Below are positions 1 to 6,465 of a stretch of 8,327 nt of DNA, in pieces (position 1 is the first letter of the stretch; the number at the start of each line of letters is the position of its first letter). Made by a program: the position numbers and the translations under genes. The stretch comes from an uncultured Phycisphaerae bacterium (GTDB lineage Bacteria > Planctomycetota > Phycisphaerae > Sedimentisphaerales > Anaerohalosphaeraceae). The stretch spans positions 1-8,327 of the forward strand of contig CALETL010000250.1 of assembly GCA_937920485.1 (NCBI GenBank), written 5' to 3'. The notes below the pieces were generated by a model. It searched no databases. It saw only the letters and a program-made list of their open reading frames with translations, and was not told where the DNA came from.

Positions 1-1227
1 AACGGCAATAATTTTATTGGCCATTTCGTTGACATCCCAGAAATCCACCTTTAACACATGCGTTAACACTTCAGCAACACCGCTTTGCTTGCTGATGAGC
101 ACCGGAACATCGTGGTTCAACGCCTCCAACGGGGCAATCCCGAACGGTTCTGAAACCGAAGGCATAACATATAAATCGGCCATTTGATAAATTTTCTCCA
201 CATCCTTTCCGCGTAAAAAGCCGGTAAAGAGGACTTTCTGACCGATGCCCATTTGTGCGGCCATTTCAATAATCCGGTGCATCATGTCACCGGTTCCGGC
301 CATGACGAACTTTACATTGTCGACCTCTTCCAATACCTTACGTGCGGCCATAAGAAAATATTCGGGGCCTTTCTGCATGGTAATGCGGCCCAGGAACAGG
401 ACGATCTTTTCATCGCTCTGGATGCCAATCTTGTTGAAGCTCAATGATCGCCCATCACCGTTTTGCTCGACTCCGTTATAAACAACCTCCACTTTTTCTC
501 CCAGGACGCCATAACGTGTAATGATGATATTCCGGGTCAGATAACTGACTGCGATGATTTTTTGAGCCGCGTGCATTCCGCGACGCTCGATATCATAGAT
601 CATTTGGTTGATGTGTTCGCCGCTTCGATCGAATTCAGTTGAATGAACATGGACCACCAGCGGCTTTCCTGTAATTGATGCAACAGCAATCCCGGCGGGA
701 TAAGTCATCCAGTCATGTGCATGAATAACATCAAAATCTTCCCGGACAGCAAGACGAACCGCCGAAGCCGCATAACGATGTATTTCAGAATACATATCTC
801 TACCGTAGTGCTCGTTAGTGATATGTTCGACCTGCTGTTGGGTTTCATGGAGCCATTGTTCCACTGCCGGATCAATGCCTTGTTGCTGAGCTGACAGATC
901 GGGTCGCTGCCTCAACAGTTCTTCGATTTTCTGCTCATAATACTGAGGTGTTGTGTAGGCCTGCAGTGGAGAAGAGATCGAGTGGAATTTGACATTGCTT
1001 AATTCCGACAGTTCACTTGTGCTGTCTTTGCCTGCAGAGGAATTCTGGCACTGAAGGGGACTTAGCATTTTAACATGAGTCGATAGATCAGACTCCACGG
1101 GCTGAGGAACCACGAAAGTGACTTCCAGACCAAGATCGTTCATTGCCTTTGTGAGGCCGTGACATGCTGTGCCTAATCCGCCGCTTATGAAAGGGGGAAA
1201 CTCCCAACCGAGCATAAACACTTTCAT
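1..1227 (-). CDS. GT4 glycosyltransferase, glycogen-synthase-like (C-terminus cut off by window edge)
   Basis: A retaining GT-B glycosyltransferase that should transfer a sugar from a nucleotide-sugar donor; acceptor and donor cannot be read from the sequence. I translated 409 codons with no stop before the window edge. The N-terminal domain begins 'MKVFMLGWEFPPFISGGLG' (residues 1-19), carrying the GGLG loop typical of glycogen/starch-synthase relatives. 'DVIHAHDW' at 166-173 is the usual substrate-domain motif. The C-terminal GT1/GT4 domain shows 'GRITMQKG' (280-287), with Arg281 and Lys286 placed to bind donor phosphates, and the E-x7-E motif in 'SEPFGIAPLEA' (Glu360, Glu368). Residues about 50-160 form a long, Gln-rich insert-like stretch of low motif content. 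No signal peptide or membrane helix is seen, so it is probably cytosolic. The ATG has a GAGGTG Shine-Dalgarno at 1233-1238. Family members of about 420-450 residues suggest only a short C-terminal part is missing. It could serve glycogen, sucrose or surface-polysaccharide synthesis. Confidence 0.88.
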   Translation of the reverse strand, partial: MKVFMLGWEFPPFISGGLGTACHGLTKAMNDLGLEVTFVVPQPVESDLSTHVKMLSPLQCQNSSAGKDSTSELSELSNVKFHSISSPLQAYTTPQYYEQKIEELLRQRPDLSAQQQGIDPAVEQWLHETQQQVEHITNEHYGRDMYSEIHRYAASAVRLAVREDFDVIHAHDWMTYPAGIAVASITGKPLVVHVHSTEFDRSGEHINQMIYDIERRGMHAAQKIIAVSYLTRNIIITRYGVLGEKVEVVYNGVEQNGDGRSLSFNKIGIQSDEKIVLFLGRITMQKGPEYFLMAARKVLEEVDNVKFVMAGTGDMMHRIIEMAAQMGIGQKVLFTGFLRGKDVEKIYQMADLYVMPSVSEPFGIAPLEALNHDVPVLISKQSGVAEVLTHVLKVDFWDVNEMANKIIAV

Positions 1228-1316
1228 TGTATCACCTCGGTCTGAAAGAAAGCATCTGTATTTGAACAGTCAAATTCCATTTTTCCTGCTATTATCATTA
1301 GACATTAAAGCAGTTT

Positions 1317-1345
1317 ATTATAAAAATAGAAGTGGTAAGTGTCTA
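1317..1345 (-). promoter_or_regulatory. Near-consensus sigma70-type promoter for the glycosyltransferase gene
   Basis: On the minus strand the -35 element is TAGACA (1340-1345, five of six consensus bases) and the -10 is a perfect TATAAT (1317-1322), separated by exactly 17 bases (1323-1339) in an A+T-rich stretch. Transcription would start near 1310, giving a leader of roughly 80 nt before the ATG at 1227. The spacing and matches are seen directly; use by the cell is inferred. Confidence 0.6.
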
Positions 1346-1380
1346 TTAAATTTTTTTAAAATAAAAAAATGATGACATAC

Positions 1381-1404
1381 AAAAACAAGACAAAAGGGGT
1401 CTTG
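1381..1404 (-). terminator. Probable intrinsic terminator downstream of the histone gene
   Basis: Read on the minus strand, CAAGAC (1399-1404) and GTCTTG (1386-1391) form a perfect 6-bp stem around a 7-nt loop, followed at once by five T (1381-1385). It lies about 100 bases after the histone stop codon and just upstream of the glycosyltransferase promoter, where a transcript end is expected. The stem is short, so strength is uncertain. Confidence 0.5.
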
Positions 1405-1443
1405 GTGTACTAATTATTGTGATTGAAGTGGTATGAATGCTAA

Positions 1444-1470
1444 CGGCCATGCCTGTATAGGGCATGGCCG
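1444..1470 (-). repeat. Perfect 10-bp inverted repeat in the histone 3' region
   Basis: CGGCCATGCC (1444-1453) is exactly complementary to GGCATGGCCG (1461-1470), leaving a 7-nt loop. It lies 37 bases after the histone stop. Neither strand has a convincing T-run directly after it, so it is more likely a 3'-end stability or pause hairpin that works with the T-run hairpin at 1381-1404 than a complete terminator alone. Confidence 0.55.
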
Positions 1471-1507
1471 CGAAGAAGATCTAACCTTTGGACTTCAAAG
1501 CAGATAC

Positions 1508-1720
1508 TTATAGGTCCTGGGGCTTTACTGTGCTGCGGCGATTTGCCTCAGTTCTTTTGATGGCAGCATCCAGCAATGCATATACTTGGTCATTCAGGGC
1601 GGCGATGGCGTCAGACGAGCTCATTTTCTTCTTGCTCTTGACGTATGCTTTCACCTTGCTGGCAACAACCAATACTTCTTTCTTGCTGGTTTTCTTATTT
1701 TCTGCTTTCTTCTTTGCCAT
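1508..1720 (-). CDS. Bacterial histone-fold DNA-binding protein
   Basis: A 70-residue basic protein with the layout of a single histone fold, probably a dimeric nucleoid protein that binds DNA. Residues 1-15 are a Lys-rich tail ('MAKKKAENKKTSKKE'). Residues about 16-32 match helix 1, 'MSSSDAIAALND' begins the long helix 2 (33 to about 60), and 'RRSTVKPQDL' (61-70) matches the archaeal histone signature R-x-T-x-K-x-x-D, as in 'RKTIKAED' of HMfB, here with Arg62, Thr64, Lys66 and Asp69. The chain ends straight after this motif, so helix 3 is almost absent; as I recall, the same is true of the short bacterial histones related to Bdellovibrio Bd0055. The start at 1720 is chosen because a strong GGAGGTG site (1725-1731) precedes it; an upstream in-frame ATG would put that site inside the gene. 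It stands alone, divergent from the DUF2007-like gene. An HU/IHF-type protein is excluded, since no beta-arm is visible. Confidence 0.8.
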   Translation of the reverse strand: MAKKKAENKKTSKKEVLVVASKVKAYVKSKKKMSSSDAIAALNDQVYALLDAAIKRTEANRRSTVKPQDL

Positions 1721-2019
1721 TTGGCACCTCCATGTAAAAGTTATAGTTCCAATAAAATCGGCCACGATTTGACCTAAACAGCATTTAAGGTATTGTGTAA
1801 AGGATTCAGAAACTTTGCAATAAAAAAATCCCGAAAACTTAAAAATTTTGCACTCAAAGAGCGTATAACCGGCAAAATCGATAAATCTCCATGCCGTATT
1901 TACTGCCCGAAAAGCTTTTTCTGTCCGCAGAATCCTTTTTCGTTAATCTGTCCCCTAAATTCGTCGATGTTACCACCGCTAATCAAAGCAAATGATTGTT
2001 TGTAGTACGGAGAAAAAAA
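1721..2019. other. Divergent intergenic region between histone and DUF2007-like genes
   Basis: About 300 bases of A+T-rich DNA in which I see no credible gene. It must hold the promoters of both divergent genes. A short inverted repeat, AAATCG GCCA CGATTT, lies at 1755-1770 in the histone leader or promoter. On the plus strand TTGACC (1769-1774), 16 bases and TATTGT (1791-1796) is a weak promoter candidate for the two-gene operon. On the minus strand TATAAC (1740-1745) resembles a -10 for the histone but has no good -35 partner. None of these is strong enough to call alone. Confidence 0.4.
1725..1731 (-). promoter_or_regulatory. Strong ribosome binding site of the histone gene
   Basis: GGAGGTG on the minus strand, ending 4 nt before the ATG at 1720. 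It is nearly fully complementary to the 16S rRNA 3' end. It fixes the start at MAKKK rather than at an in-frame ATG 45 bases further upstream, and predicts high expression, as expected for an abundant nucleoid protein. Confidence 0.75.
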
Positions 2020-2349
2020 ATGCAGCGAAAAGGCAAAACAGGCAGCAAAACAGTTGTTGATTTTGTGACAGTGGCATTTGCAGAGGATATGGAACTGGCG
2101 CGACAGTACCAGGAGTTGCTTGAAAGCAACGAGATCAAGATCAGGATCAAACGCCAGCCCAACATGGCTGAAAGCGGCTTTTCTGACATCGCGATCATGG
2201 TACCGGAAGAATCGCTTGACGAGGCACACGCATTGATCTCAGAGCGAGTGAGCTATGATGACTTTTTTGAGATGACTTTCGATGATCAAGACAGCAGCCG
2301 GTTGGACTATTCAGAATTTGAAATGGATGAGGATGATGACCTCTACTAA
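2020..2349 (+). CDS. DUF2007-like small protein with acidic tail
   Basis: A 109-residue cytosolic protein. Residues about 12-77 resemble the DUF2007 family (often labelled putative prokaryotic signal-transducing protein): a beta strand 'VDFVTVAFA', a helix 'DMELARQYQELLESN', a strand 'IKIRIKRQ', then 'SDIAIMVPEESLDEAHALISE', the typical hydrophobic strand, 'VPEE' turn and final helix. The function of this fold is not established; I assign none. Residues 78-109 form a strongly acidic tail rich in Asp, Glu and aromatic residues, probably flexible and possibly a binding surface for a basic partner. The start is ATG at 2020, served by GGAGA at 2009-2013 with 6-nt spacing; a TTG eight codons upstream would overlap this site and is less likely. 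It is followed after 41 nt by the Arg-rich gene, with a shared terminator, so the two are probably cotranscribed. Confidence 0.7.
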   Translation: MQRKGKTGSKTVVDFVTVAFAEDMELARQYQELLESNEIKIRIKRQPNMAESGFSDIAIMVPEESLDEAHALISERVSYDDFFEMTFDDQDSSRLDYSEFEMDEDDDLY

Positions 2350-2390
2350 TCTTTAACATGAACATATCTCCATTAACAGGAATTAACACT

Positions 2391-2747
2391 ATGGCAGAGC
2401 AAAATAAAAAACCGAAAAAAGAACAGACCGAGACATTCGAAGAACGCCGAAAAGAAACTGAACGCAGGCGCAATCTCGTCGAACGCAGGGGCGGTTTTGA
2501 CCGTCGCCGCGGCCCCGGACACCGAAGAAGTCCCGAACGTCGAGCCGCCGAAGAAGGAGAAATGAACGAGGAACAATTCGATTTTCTGATGGCCATTGAC
2601 CAATACAAACGCGCCAATCAGCGTCCGTTCCCTACATGGACCGAGGTATTGGAAGTCATTAAGGCGATTGGCTATCGTAAGGTCGCTGAACCAGAGCCGC
2701 TGGAATCGTTTCGCAAAGAAGACAGGAAAGAACCGGCTCAGGTTTAA
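2391..2747 (+). CDS. Arg-rich conserved hypothetical protein with C-terminal helical domain
   Basis: A 118-residue protein of unknown function. Residues 1-52 are highly charged and low in complexity, with repeated ERR/DRR/HRR units ('EERRKETERRR', 'VERRGGFDRRRG', 'SPERRAAEEGEM'), probably disordered and possibly RNA- or protein-binding. Residues about 58-98 form a compact segment: 'NEEQFDFLMAIDQYKRAN' (predicted helix), 'RPFPTWTEVLEVIKAIGYRKV' split by a turn at Pro-Phe-Pro, and a second helix. From memory this segment recurs in planctomycete hypothetical proteins, which I could not check. The last 20 residues are polar and variable-looking. I chose ATG 2391 because AGGA (2378-2381) precedes it with 9-nt spacing; an in-frame ATG at 2358 would add 11 residues but has no clear binding site. 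It is second in a two-gene operon ended by the hairpin at 2779-2817. No membrane segment or signal peptide is visible. Confidence 0.7.
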   Translation: MAEQNKKPKKEQTETFEERRKETERRRNLVERRGGFDRRRGPGHRRSPERRAAEEGEMNEEQFDFLMAIDQYKRANQRPFPTWTEVLEVIKAIGYRKVAEPEPLESFRKEDRKEPAQV

Positions 2748-2778
2748 GAAGCTTATCAGGAAATATTCAGAATACTCA

Positions 2779-2817
2779 TATTGCCCGTCTTTTGCTTAAA
2801 GGCGGGCAATAATTTTT
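2779..2817 (+). terminator. Intrinsic terminator of the two-gene operon, overlapping the end of trpA
   Basis: A 9-bp stem TATTGCCCG (2779-2787) with CGGGCAATA (2803-2811) continues inward through a T.G pair and CTTT/AAAG to a 5-nt loop, making about 14 paired positions. It is followed on the plus strand by a T-run (2813-2817). It lies 31 bases after the stop of the Arg-rich gene. The right arm lies inside the last codons of trpA on the other strand. The minus-strand copy has no T-run after it, so it acts mainly on plus-strand transcripts. Confidence 0.85.
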
Positions 2818-3593
2818 GCAACCTGGTCAATATATTCTCCGACCTGTTTTTTCATCTCGGTTGTATCGTCCAGATTATCCTCAATAAATTTTACGATCCG
2901 ACTGCCTATGATGACTCCGTCCGCACCGGCTTGTGCGACTTCTTTTGCGTGTTCGGCTGTACTAATCCCGAATCCGACGCAGATCGGTTGCTGTGTCAGT
3001 CCTTTCAGGCGGCTGATTAAGGGCTTGACCCTATCAGAAAGACCTGTCCGCTCTCCGGTTGTGCCCAAAAGAGAAACGGTATAGATGAAGCCGGTCGTCT
3101 TTTCCACCACCTTTTGTATGCGTTCATCAGTCATATTGGGAGTTACCATAAATACGGTTTCCAATCCAACCGCAGTAGCGGCAGGAGCGATCTCGTCCGC
3201 ATCGTCAATGCTCAGATCGGCTACGAGCACGCTGGTTCCGCCAGCTTCTTTGAAATCTGCCAAAAATGCTTCCACTCCATATTGGAAAACAAGGTTGTAG
3301 TAAACCAGCAGGCCGATGGGAAGGGGCTTATAATCGCTGACACGCTTGATAAAAGCCAGTGCTTTTGCGGGCGTCATTTTTGCCTTCATGGCACGGATGT
3401 CTGCTTTTTGAATGGTCGGGCCGTCCGCAACCGGGTCGGAAAAAGGGATTCCGAGTTCCAAAACGTCCGCGCCGGAATCAATAGCTGTTTTTACAAGTTC
3501 AAAACTGGTTTCTTCGTCCGGATCGCCGATGACGAAGAATGGGACCAAAGCGGTTCGATTCAGTTGATTGAAAAGGTTTTGGTAGTGTCCCAT
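2796..3593 (-). CDS. trpA: Tryptophan synthase alpha subunit
   Basis: Cleaves indole-3-glycerol phosphate to indole and glyceraldehyde 3-phosphate; indole is passed to TrpB in the alpha2-beta2 complex. The 265 residues match the usual TIM-barrel length. The family signature 'LELGIPFSDPVADGPTIQ' lies at 45-62, with the catalytic acids Glu46 and Asp57 (Glu49 and Asp60 in Salmonella). The mobile loop 'SLLGTTGERTG' and the phosphate-binding stretches 'VGFGIST' and 'GVIIGSRIV' are all present. The start at 3593 has AAGGAT (3600-3605) with 6-nt spacing, and this site overlaps the trpB stop codon, so the two genes are probably translationally coupled across a 10-nt gap. It is the last gene of the operon, and its final codons form one arm of the converging terminator. 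Its substrate needs a TrpC enzyme, which is not encoded in the window. Confidence 0.97.
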   Translation of the reverse strand: MGHYQNLFNQLNRTALVPFFVIGDPDEETSFELVKTAIDSGADVLELGIPFSDPVADGPTIQKADIRAMKAKMTPAKALAFIKRVSDYKPLPIGLLVYYNLVFQYGVEAFLADFKEAGGTSVLVADLSIDDADEIAPAATAVGLETVFMVTPNMTDERIQKVVEKTTGFIYTVSLLGTTGERTGLSDRVKPLISRLKGLTQQPICVGFGISTAEHAKEVAQAGADGVIIGSRIVKFIEDNLDDTTEMKKQVGEYIDQVAKIIARL

Positions 3594-3603
3594 CGTGTTA
3601 TCC

Positions 3604-4779
3604 TTATATCATTGGTCTGTGTTCTTCAACGATTGAAACATCCTTGTCGCCCCGTCCGGAGAGATTGACGACTACAAGTGTGTCTTTCGGCAGTTTTCCC
3701 TTCTGGGCAACCAGATAGGCCAATGCGTGCGAGCTTTCCAGTGCAGGCAAAATCCCTTCCGAGCGTGTAAACAATTCAAAGACGTCCAGTACCTGCTCAT
3801 CTGTTACGGCGGTATATTCAGCACGTCCGCTGTCTTTGAGATAAGCGTGCTCCGGGCCGACGCCGGGGTAGTCCAGTCCTGCTGAAATGCATTCGGTTTC
3901 ATGGATCTGTCCATTTTCGTCCTGCAGAACATAGGTCTGTGCTCCGTGCAGAACACCCACCGAGCCCTTAACGAGTGTTGCGCAATGCTCATCGGTTTCT
4001 ATTCCTTTGCCGCCGCCTTCAACGCCGATTAGCTCAACATCCACATCGTCGATAAAACTGGAAAAGATGCCGATTGCATTGGAACCGCCGCCGACACAGG
4101 CAACCACTTTATCCGGCAGACGGCCAAGTTGGTCCAGACATTGCTGCCTGGATTCGGTGCCGATAGGCGTCTGGAAGTGGCGAACGATTGTCGGGAACGG
4201 GTGGGGTCCTCCCGCTGTGCCGAACAGATAAAAAGTATCATCAATATGAGACGTCCAGTACCGCAGTGCATCGTTAATGGCATCTTTCAATGTACAGGTT
4301 CCGCCGGAAACAGAAATTACCTCCGCGCCGCATAATTTCATTTTATGCACATTGACATTTTGACGTGCCACATCGACAGAACCCATGAAAATTTTTGTTT
4401 GCATCCCGAACAGGGCACCGATCATCGAGGTTGCCAGGCCATGCTGTCCTGCGCCGGTTTCGGCGATCAGTTTTTTCTTGCCCATATATTTTGCCAGTAA
4501 ACCCTGCCCAAGAGCGTTATTGACCTTATGCGCACCGCCGTGAAGCAGATCCTCCCGCTTGACATAGACCTGAAATCCGACTTGTTCACTGAACCGTTTG
4601 GCATGATAGAGGGGACTGGGTCGACCCGCATAATTGCGGTACAAATCATCCAATTCTTCCACAAATTTTGGGTCATTACAATATTGCTCAAATCCCGCTT
4701 CGATATCTTCCAAGGCGGGTATCAGCACCTCGGGGACATAAAAACCGCCAAATGTTCCGTATCTTCCTTTATGTTTCAT
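3604..4779 (-). CDS. trpB: Tryptophan synthase beta subunit
   Basis: Pyridoxal-phosphate enzyme that condenses indole with L-serine to give L-tryptophan. The 391 residues are typical of TrpB1, the form that partners TrpA. '[19 protein letters not shown]' (75-93) carries the PLP Schiff-base lysine, Lys85. 'AETGAGQHG' (106-114) carries the catalytic acid Glu107. 'GGGSNA' (230-235) binds the cofactor phosphate, and 'NLSGRGDKD' near the C-terminus completes the site. The N-terminal '[19 protein letters not shown]' is standard. The ATG overlaps the trpF stop codon as ATGA (4776-4779) with AAAGG at 4787-4791, indicating translational coupling. No truncation or missing catalytic residue is seen. Immediate linkage to trpA supports a normal alpha2-beta2 complex rather than a stand-alone TrpB2. 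Confidence 0.97.
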   Translation of the reverse strand: MKHKGRYGTFGGFYVPEVLIPALEDIEAGFEQYCNDPKFVEELDDLYRNYAGRPSPLYHAKRFSEQVGFQVYVKREDLLHGGAHKVNNALGQGLLAKYMGKKKLIAETGAGQHGLATSMIGALFGMQTKIFMGSVDVARQNVNVHKMKLCGAEVISVSGGTCTLKDAINDALRYWTSHIDDTFYLFGTAGGPHPFPTIVRHFQTPIGTESRQQCLDQLGRLPDKVVACVGGGSNAIGIFSSFIDDVDVELIGVEGGGKGIETDEHCATLVKGSVGVLHGAQTYVLQDENGQIHETECISAGLDYPGVGPEHAYLKDSGRAEYTAVTDEQVLDVFELFTRSEGILPALESSHALAYLVAQKGKLPKDTLVVVNLSGRGDKDVSIVEEHRPMI

Positions 4780-5414
4780 TTGTAGACCTTTAAGCCAGTG
4801 AAGTTGTGAATATTATCAAAAAGCAGCTTCATTTTCGCATGGTCTTTCTTGCCGGGCTTGGCTTCAATGCCGCTGCAAACATCGATTCCATAAACGTCAA
4901 CCTTTAGTGCCTTTACAACATTGTCGGGGTTAATGCCTCCGGCGAGGAAAATCCGCTGGGGCCACTCTTTGGCCAGGGACCAGTCAAATGTTTTTCCTGT
5001 TCCTCCATAAAGTTCGGGATCAAACGCATCAAGCAGCAATGAAAAAGTGTGAAATTCCTGCGCCTGTTCAATATCTTCTGAGGAACGAACCCTGACAGCT
5101 TTTATTGTACGAAGACTCCATGCATTAAACTGGGAGCAGAATTCAGGTGTTTCATCACCATGAAATTGAACCCAGTTTAAGAGCCCGGGATCTGTTAATT
5201 TTCGAATATCCTGGTGCTCTGCATTGACAAATACGCCAGCCGTATCGATAAACGCGGGAAGTTTACTGATCATGTCTTCTGCCTTATCCGGCTCGATATA
5301 ACGGGGACTTTTCGGGTAAAAGTTAAAACCGATGATGTCTGCGCCCATGTCCACTGCCGCCAGAGCGTCTTCAAGATTGGTAACGCCGCAGATTTTGATT
5401 TTTACAGTTATCAT
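4776..5414 (-). CDS. trpF: Phosphoribosylanthranilate isomerase
   Basis: Catalyses the Amadori rearrangement of N-(5-phosphoribosyl)anthranilate to CdRP, the third step of tryptophan synthesis. This is a single-domain TIM barrel of 212 residues, not the TrpC-TrpF fusion of enteric bacteria. '[16 protein letters not shown]' (5-20) holds the catalytic base Cys9. '[20 protein letters not shown]' (126-145) holds the catalytic acid Asp129 and the phosphate-binding GGTG. '[11 protein letters not shown]' (156-166) and '[20 protein letters not shown]' (176-195) are the standard phosphate loops. The ATG lies 2 nt after the trpD stop; the nearest GAGG (5428-5431) is 13 nt away, so reinitiation by ribosomes leaving trpD is likely. 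Its end overlaps trpB by 4 nt. No trpC lies on either side. Confidence 0.95.
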   Translation of the reverse strand: MITVKIKICGVTNLEDALAAVDMGADIIGFNFYPKSPRYIEPDKAEDMISKLPAFIDTAGVFVNAEHQDIRKLTDPGLLNWVQFHGDETPEFCSQFNAWSLRTIKAVRVRSSEDIEQAQEFHTFSLLLDAFDPELYGGTGKTFDWSLAKEWPQRIFLAGGINPDNVVKALKVDVYGIDVCSGIEAKPGKKDHAKMKLLFDNIHNFTGLKVYK

Positions 5415-5416
5415 TT

Positions 5417-6445
5417 TTATGCATTGGCCTCATGATTGCTGATCTCAATCAGTTTGTCCAGACAGGCCATTGCTTTTCCGCTGCTGATGGCTTCATCCGC
5501 TTTTTCAATGCCCTCGACAAAATCTGTTGCAATTCCGGCAACTATAATCGCCGCGGCGGCATTCAGCAGGACGACGTCCTTTTTGGCGCCGGTATCGTCT
5601 CCACTGAGAATGCCGCGGACAATGGAGGCGTTTGTTTGAGCGTCGCCGCCGGCCAATTCATTAAAGTCGGCAACTCGGATACCGTACTGTGTAGAATCGA
5701 TTTCTTCTTCACTGACGCTGCCGTCTTTCAAGTGCATAATTTTGGTGTTACTCATCGTGCTGATTTCGTCGAGACCGTTGCTGTGAACCACCATCGCCCG
5801 TTTAAGTCCCAGGATTTTCAATGCTTCGATTATTCGCGGCATCAGTGCCTCTTCGGCGACACCCAGCACCTGAGCGTCGGCTTTCGCCGGGTTGGCGAGC
5901 GGTCCTAAAATATTAAACGCTGTTCGGAAATCTAAGCTTTTCCGGATAGGCTGAACGTGCTTCATAGCAGGATGAAAGTTTGGAGCGAACATAAAGCCGA
6001 TATGTGCCTGCTCGATACACTTCCCAACGCATTCAGGTCCCGGGGAAACATTAACGCCGAGTGCTGTCAACACATCCGCGGAACCGCATTGGCTGGTGAT
6101 GCCCCGATTCCCGTGCTTGGCGACAAAAGCGCCCGCACCCGCGGCCACAAAAGCGGAAGCTGTAGAAATATTGAACGTCTTAAGAGCGGCGCCGCCGGTT
6201 CCGCACGTGTCAACCAGCGGAGAGGCGTTGACCTGCACAGGAACAGCGTGGCTTCTCAAAGAAGAAGCAAGTCCGGCGATTTCTGATACAGAGGCCTTTT
6301 TGGCTCGCATCGCTGCCAGAAAAGCGGCAATTTGGACATCAGCAACATTGCCCTCGAAAATGATATCCAAAAGCTGGGTGGCCTGATCAAATGTCAGGTC
6401 ATTTCCCTCAAGTAGAATCTCCAAATATTCTGTGATCTTTGTCAT
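5417..6445 (-). CDS. trpD: Anthranilate phosphoribosyltransferase
   Basis: Transfers phosphoribose from PRPP to anthranilate. The 342-residue protein is of usual length and has an N-terminal helical domain and a C-terminal nucleoside-phosphorylase-like domain. 'VDTCGTGG' (78-85) is the PRPP loop. 'KHGNRGITSQCGSADVLTALG' is split by the family pattern into KHGNR (110-114) and GSAD (121-124), and 'GLDEIS' (224-229) has the metal-binding Asp226-Glu227. 'FNILGPLANPA' (177-187) is also typical. An in-frame ATG at 6469 overlaps the trpG stop, but the ATG at 6445 has a much better ribosome site (GGGAGG, 6451-6456) and begins at the conserved 'MTKITEYLEILLEG'; I take the latter. TrpG and TrpD are separate here, unlike the enteric fusion. 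Confidence 0.95.
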   Translation of the reverse strand: MTKITEYLEILLEGNDLTFDQATQLLDIIFEGNVADVQIAAFLAAMRAKKASVSEIAGLASSLRSHAVPVQVNASPLVDTCGTGGAALKTFNISTASAFVAAGAGAFVAKHGNRGITSQCGSADVLTALGVNVSPGPECVGKCIEQAHIGFMFAPNFHPAMKHVQPIRKSLDFRTAFNILGPLANPAKADAQVLGVAEEALMPRIIEALKILGLKRAMVVHSNGLDEISTMSNTKIMHLKDGSVSEEEIDSTQYGIRVADFNELAGGDAQTNASIVRGILSGDDTGAKKDVVLLNAAAAIIVAGIATDFVEGIEKADEAISSGKAMACLDKLIEISNHEANA

Positions 6446-6450
6446 TAGAA

Positions 6451-6456
6451 CCTCCC
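6451..6456 (-). promoter_or_regulatory. Ribosome binding site that decides the trpD start
   Basis: GGGAGG on the minus strand, 5 nt before the ATG at 6445. If translation began at the other in-frame ATG (6469), this site would lie inside the coding sequence and the eight extra residues 'MIQRREVL' would have no family counterpart that I recognise. Confidence 0.7.
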
Positions 6457-6465
6457 GTCTTTGAA

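Noticed and set aside
1721..1765. N-terminal extension of the histone to an upstream in-frame ATG
   Set aside because: The extension would encode 'MADFIGTITFTWRCQ', unlike a histone tail, and would bury the strong GGAGGTG site at 1725-1731.
1793..2005. 70-codon open frame in the divergent intergenic region
   Set aside because: It has a non-canonical start, low-complexity Lys/Phe/Ser composition and no ribosome site; it is better explained as promoter and leader DNA.
2195..2617. Arg/Ser-rich minus-strand open frame opposite the two-gene operon
   Set aside because: Its composition mirrors the charged repeats of the plus-strand gene at 2391; the plus-strand genes have good ribosome sites and a terminator, and this frame has none.
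3114..3668. 184-codon open frame on the plus strand across trpA and the trpB end
   Set aside because: It is antisense to two certain genes, lacks a convincing start site and has no recognisable protein features.
5432..5908. 158-codon open frame on the plus strand inside trpD
   Set aside because: It is fully antisense to a well-conserved trpD and its translation shows no family motif; it is a shadow of the real gene.
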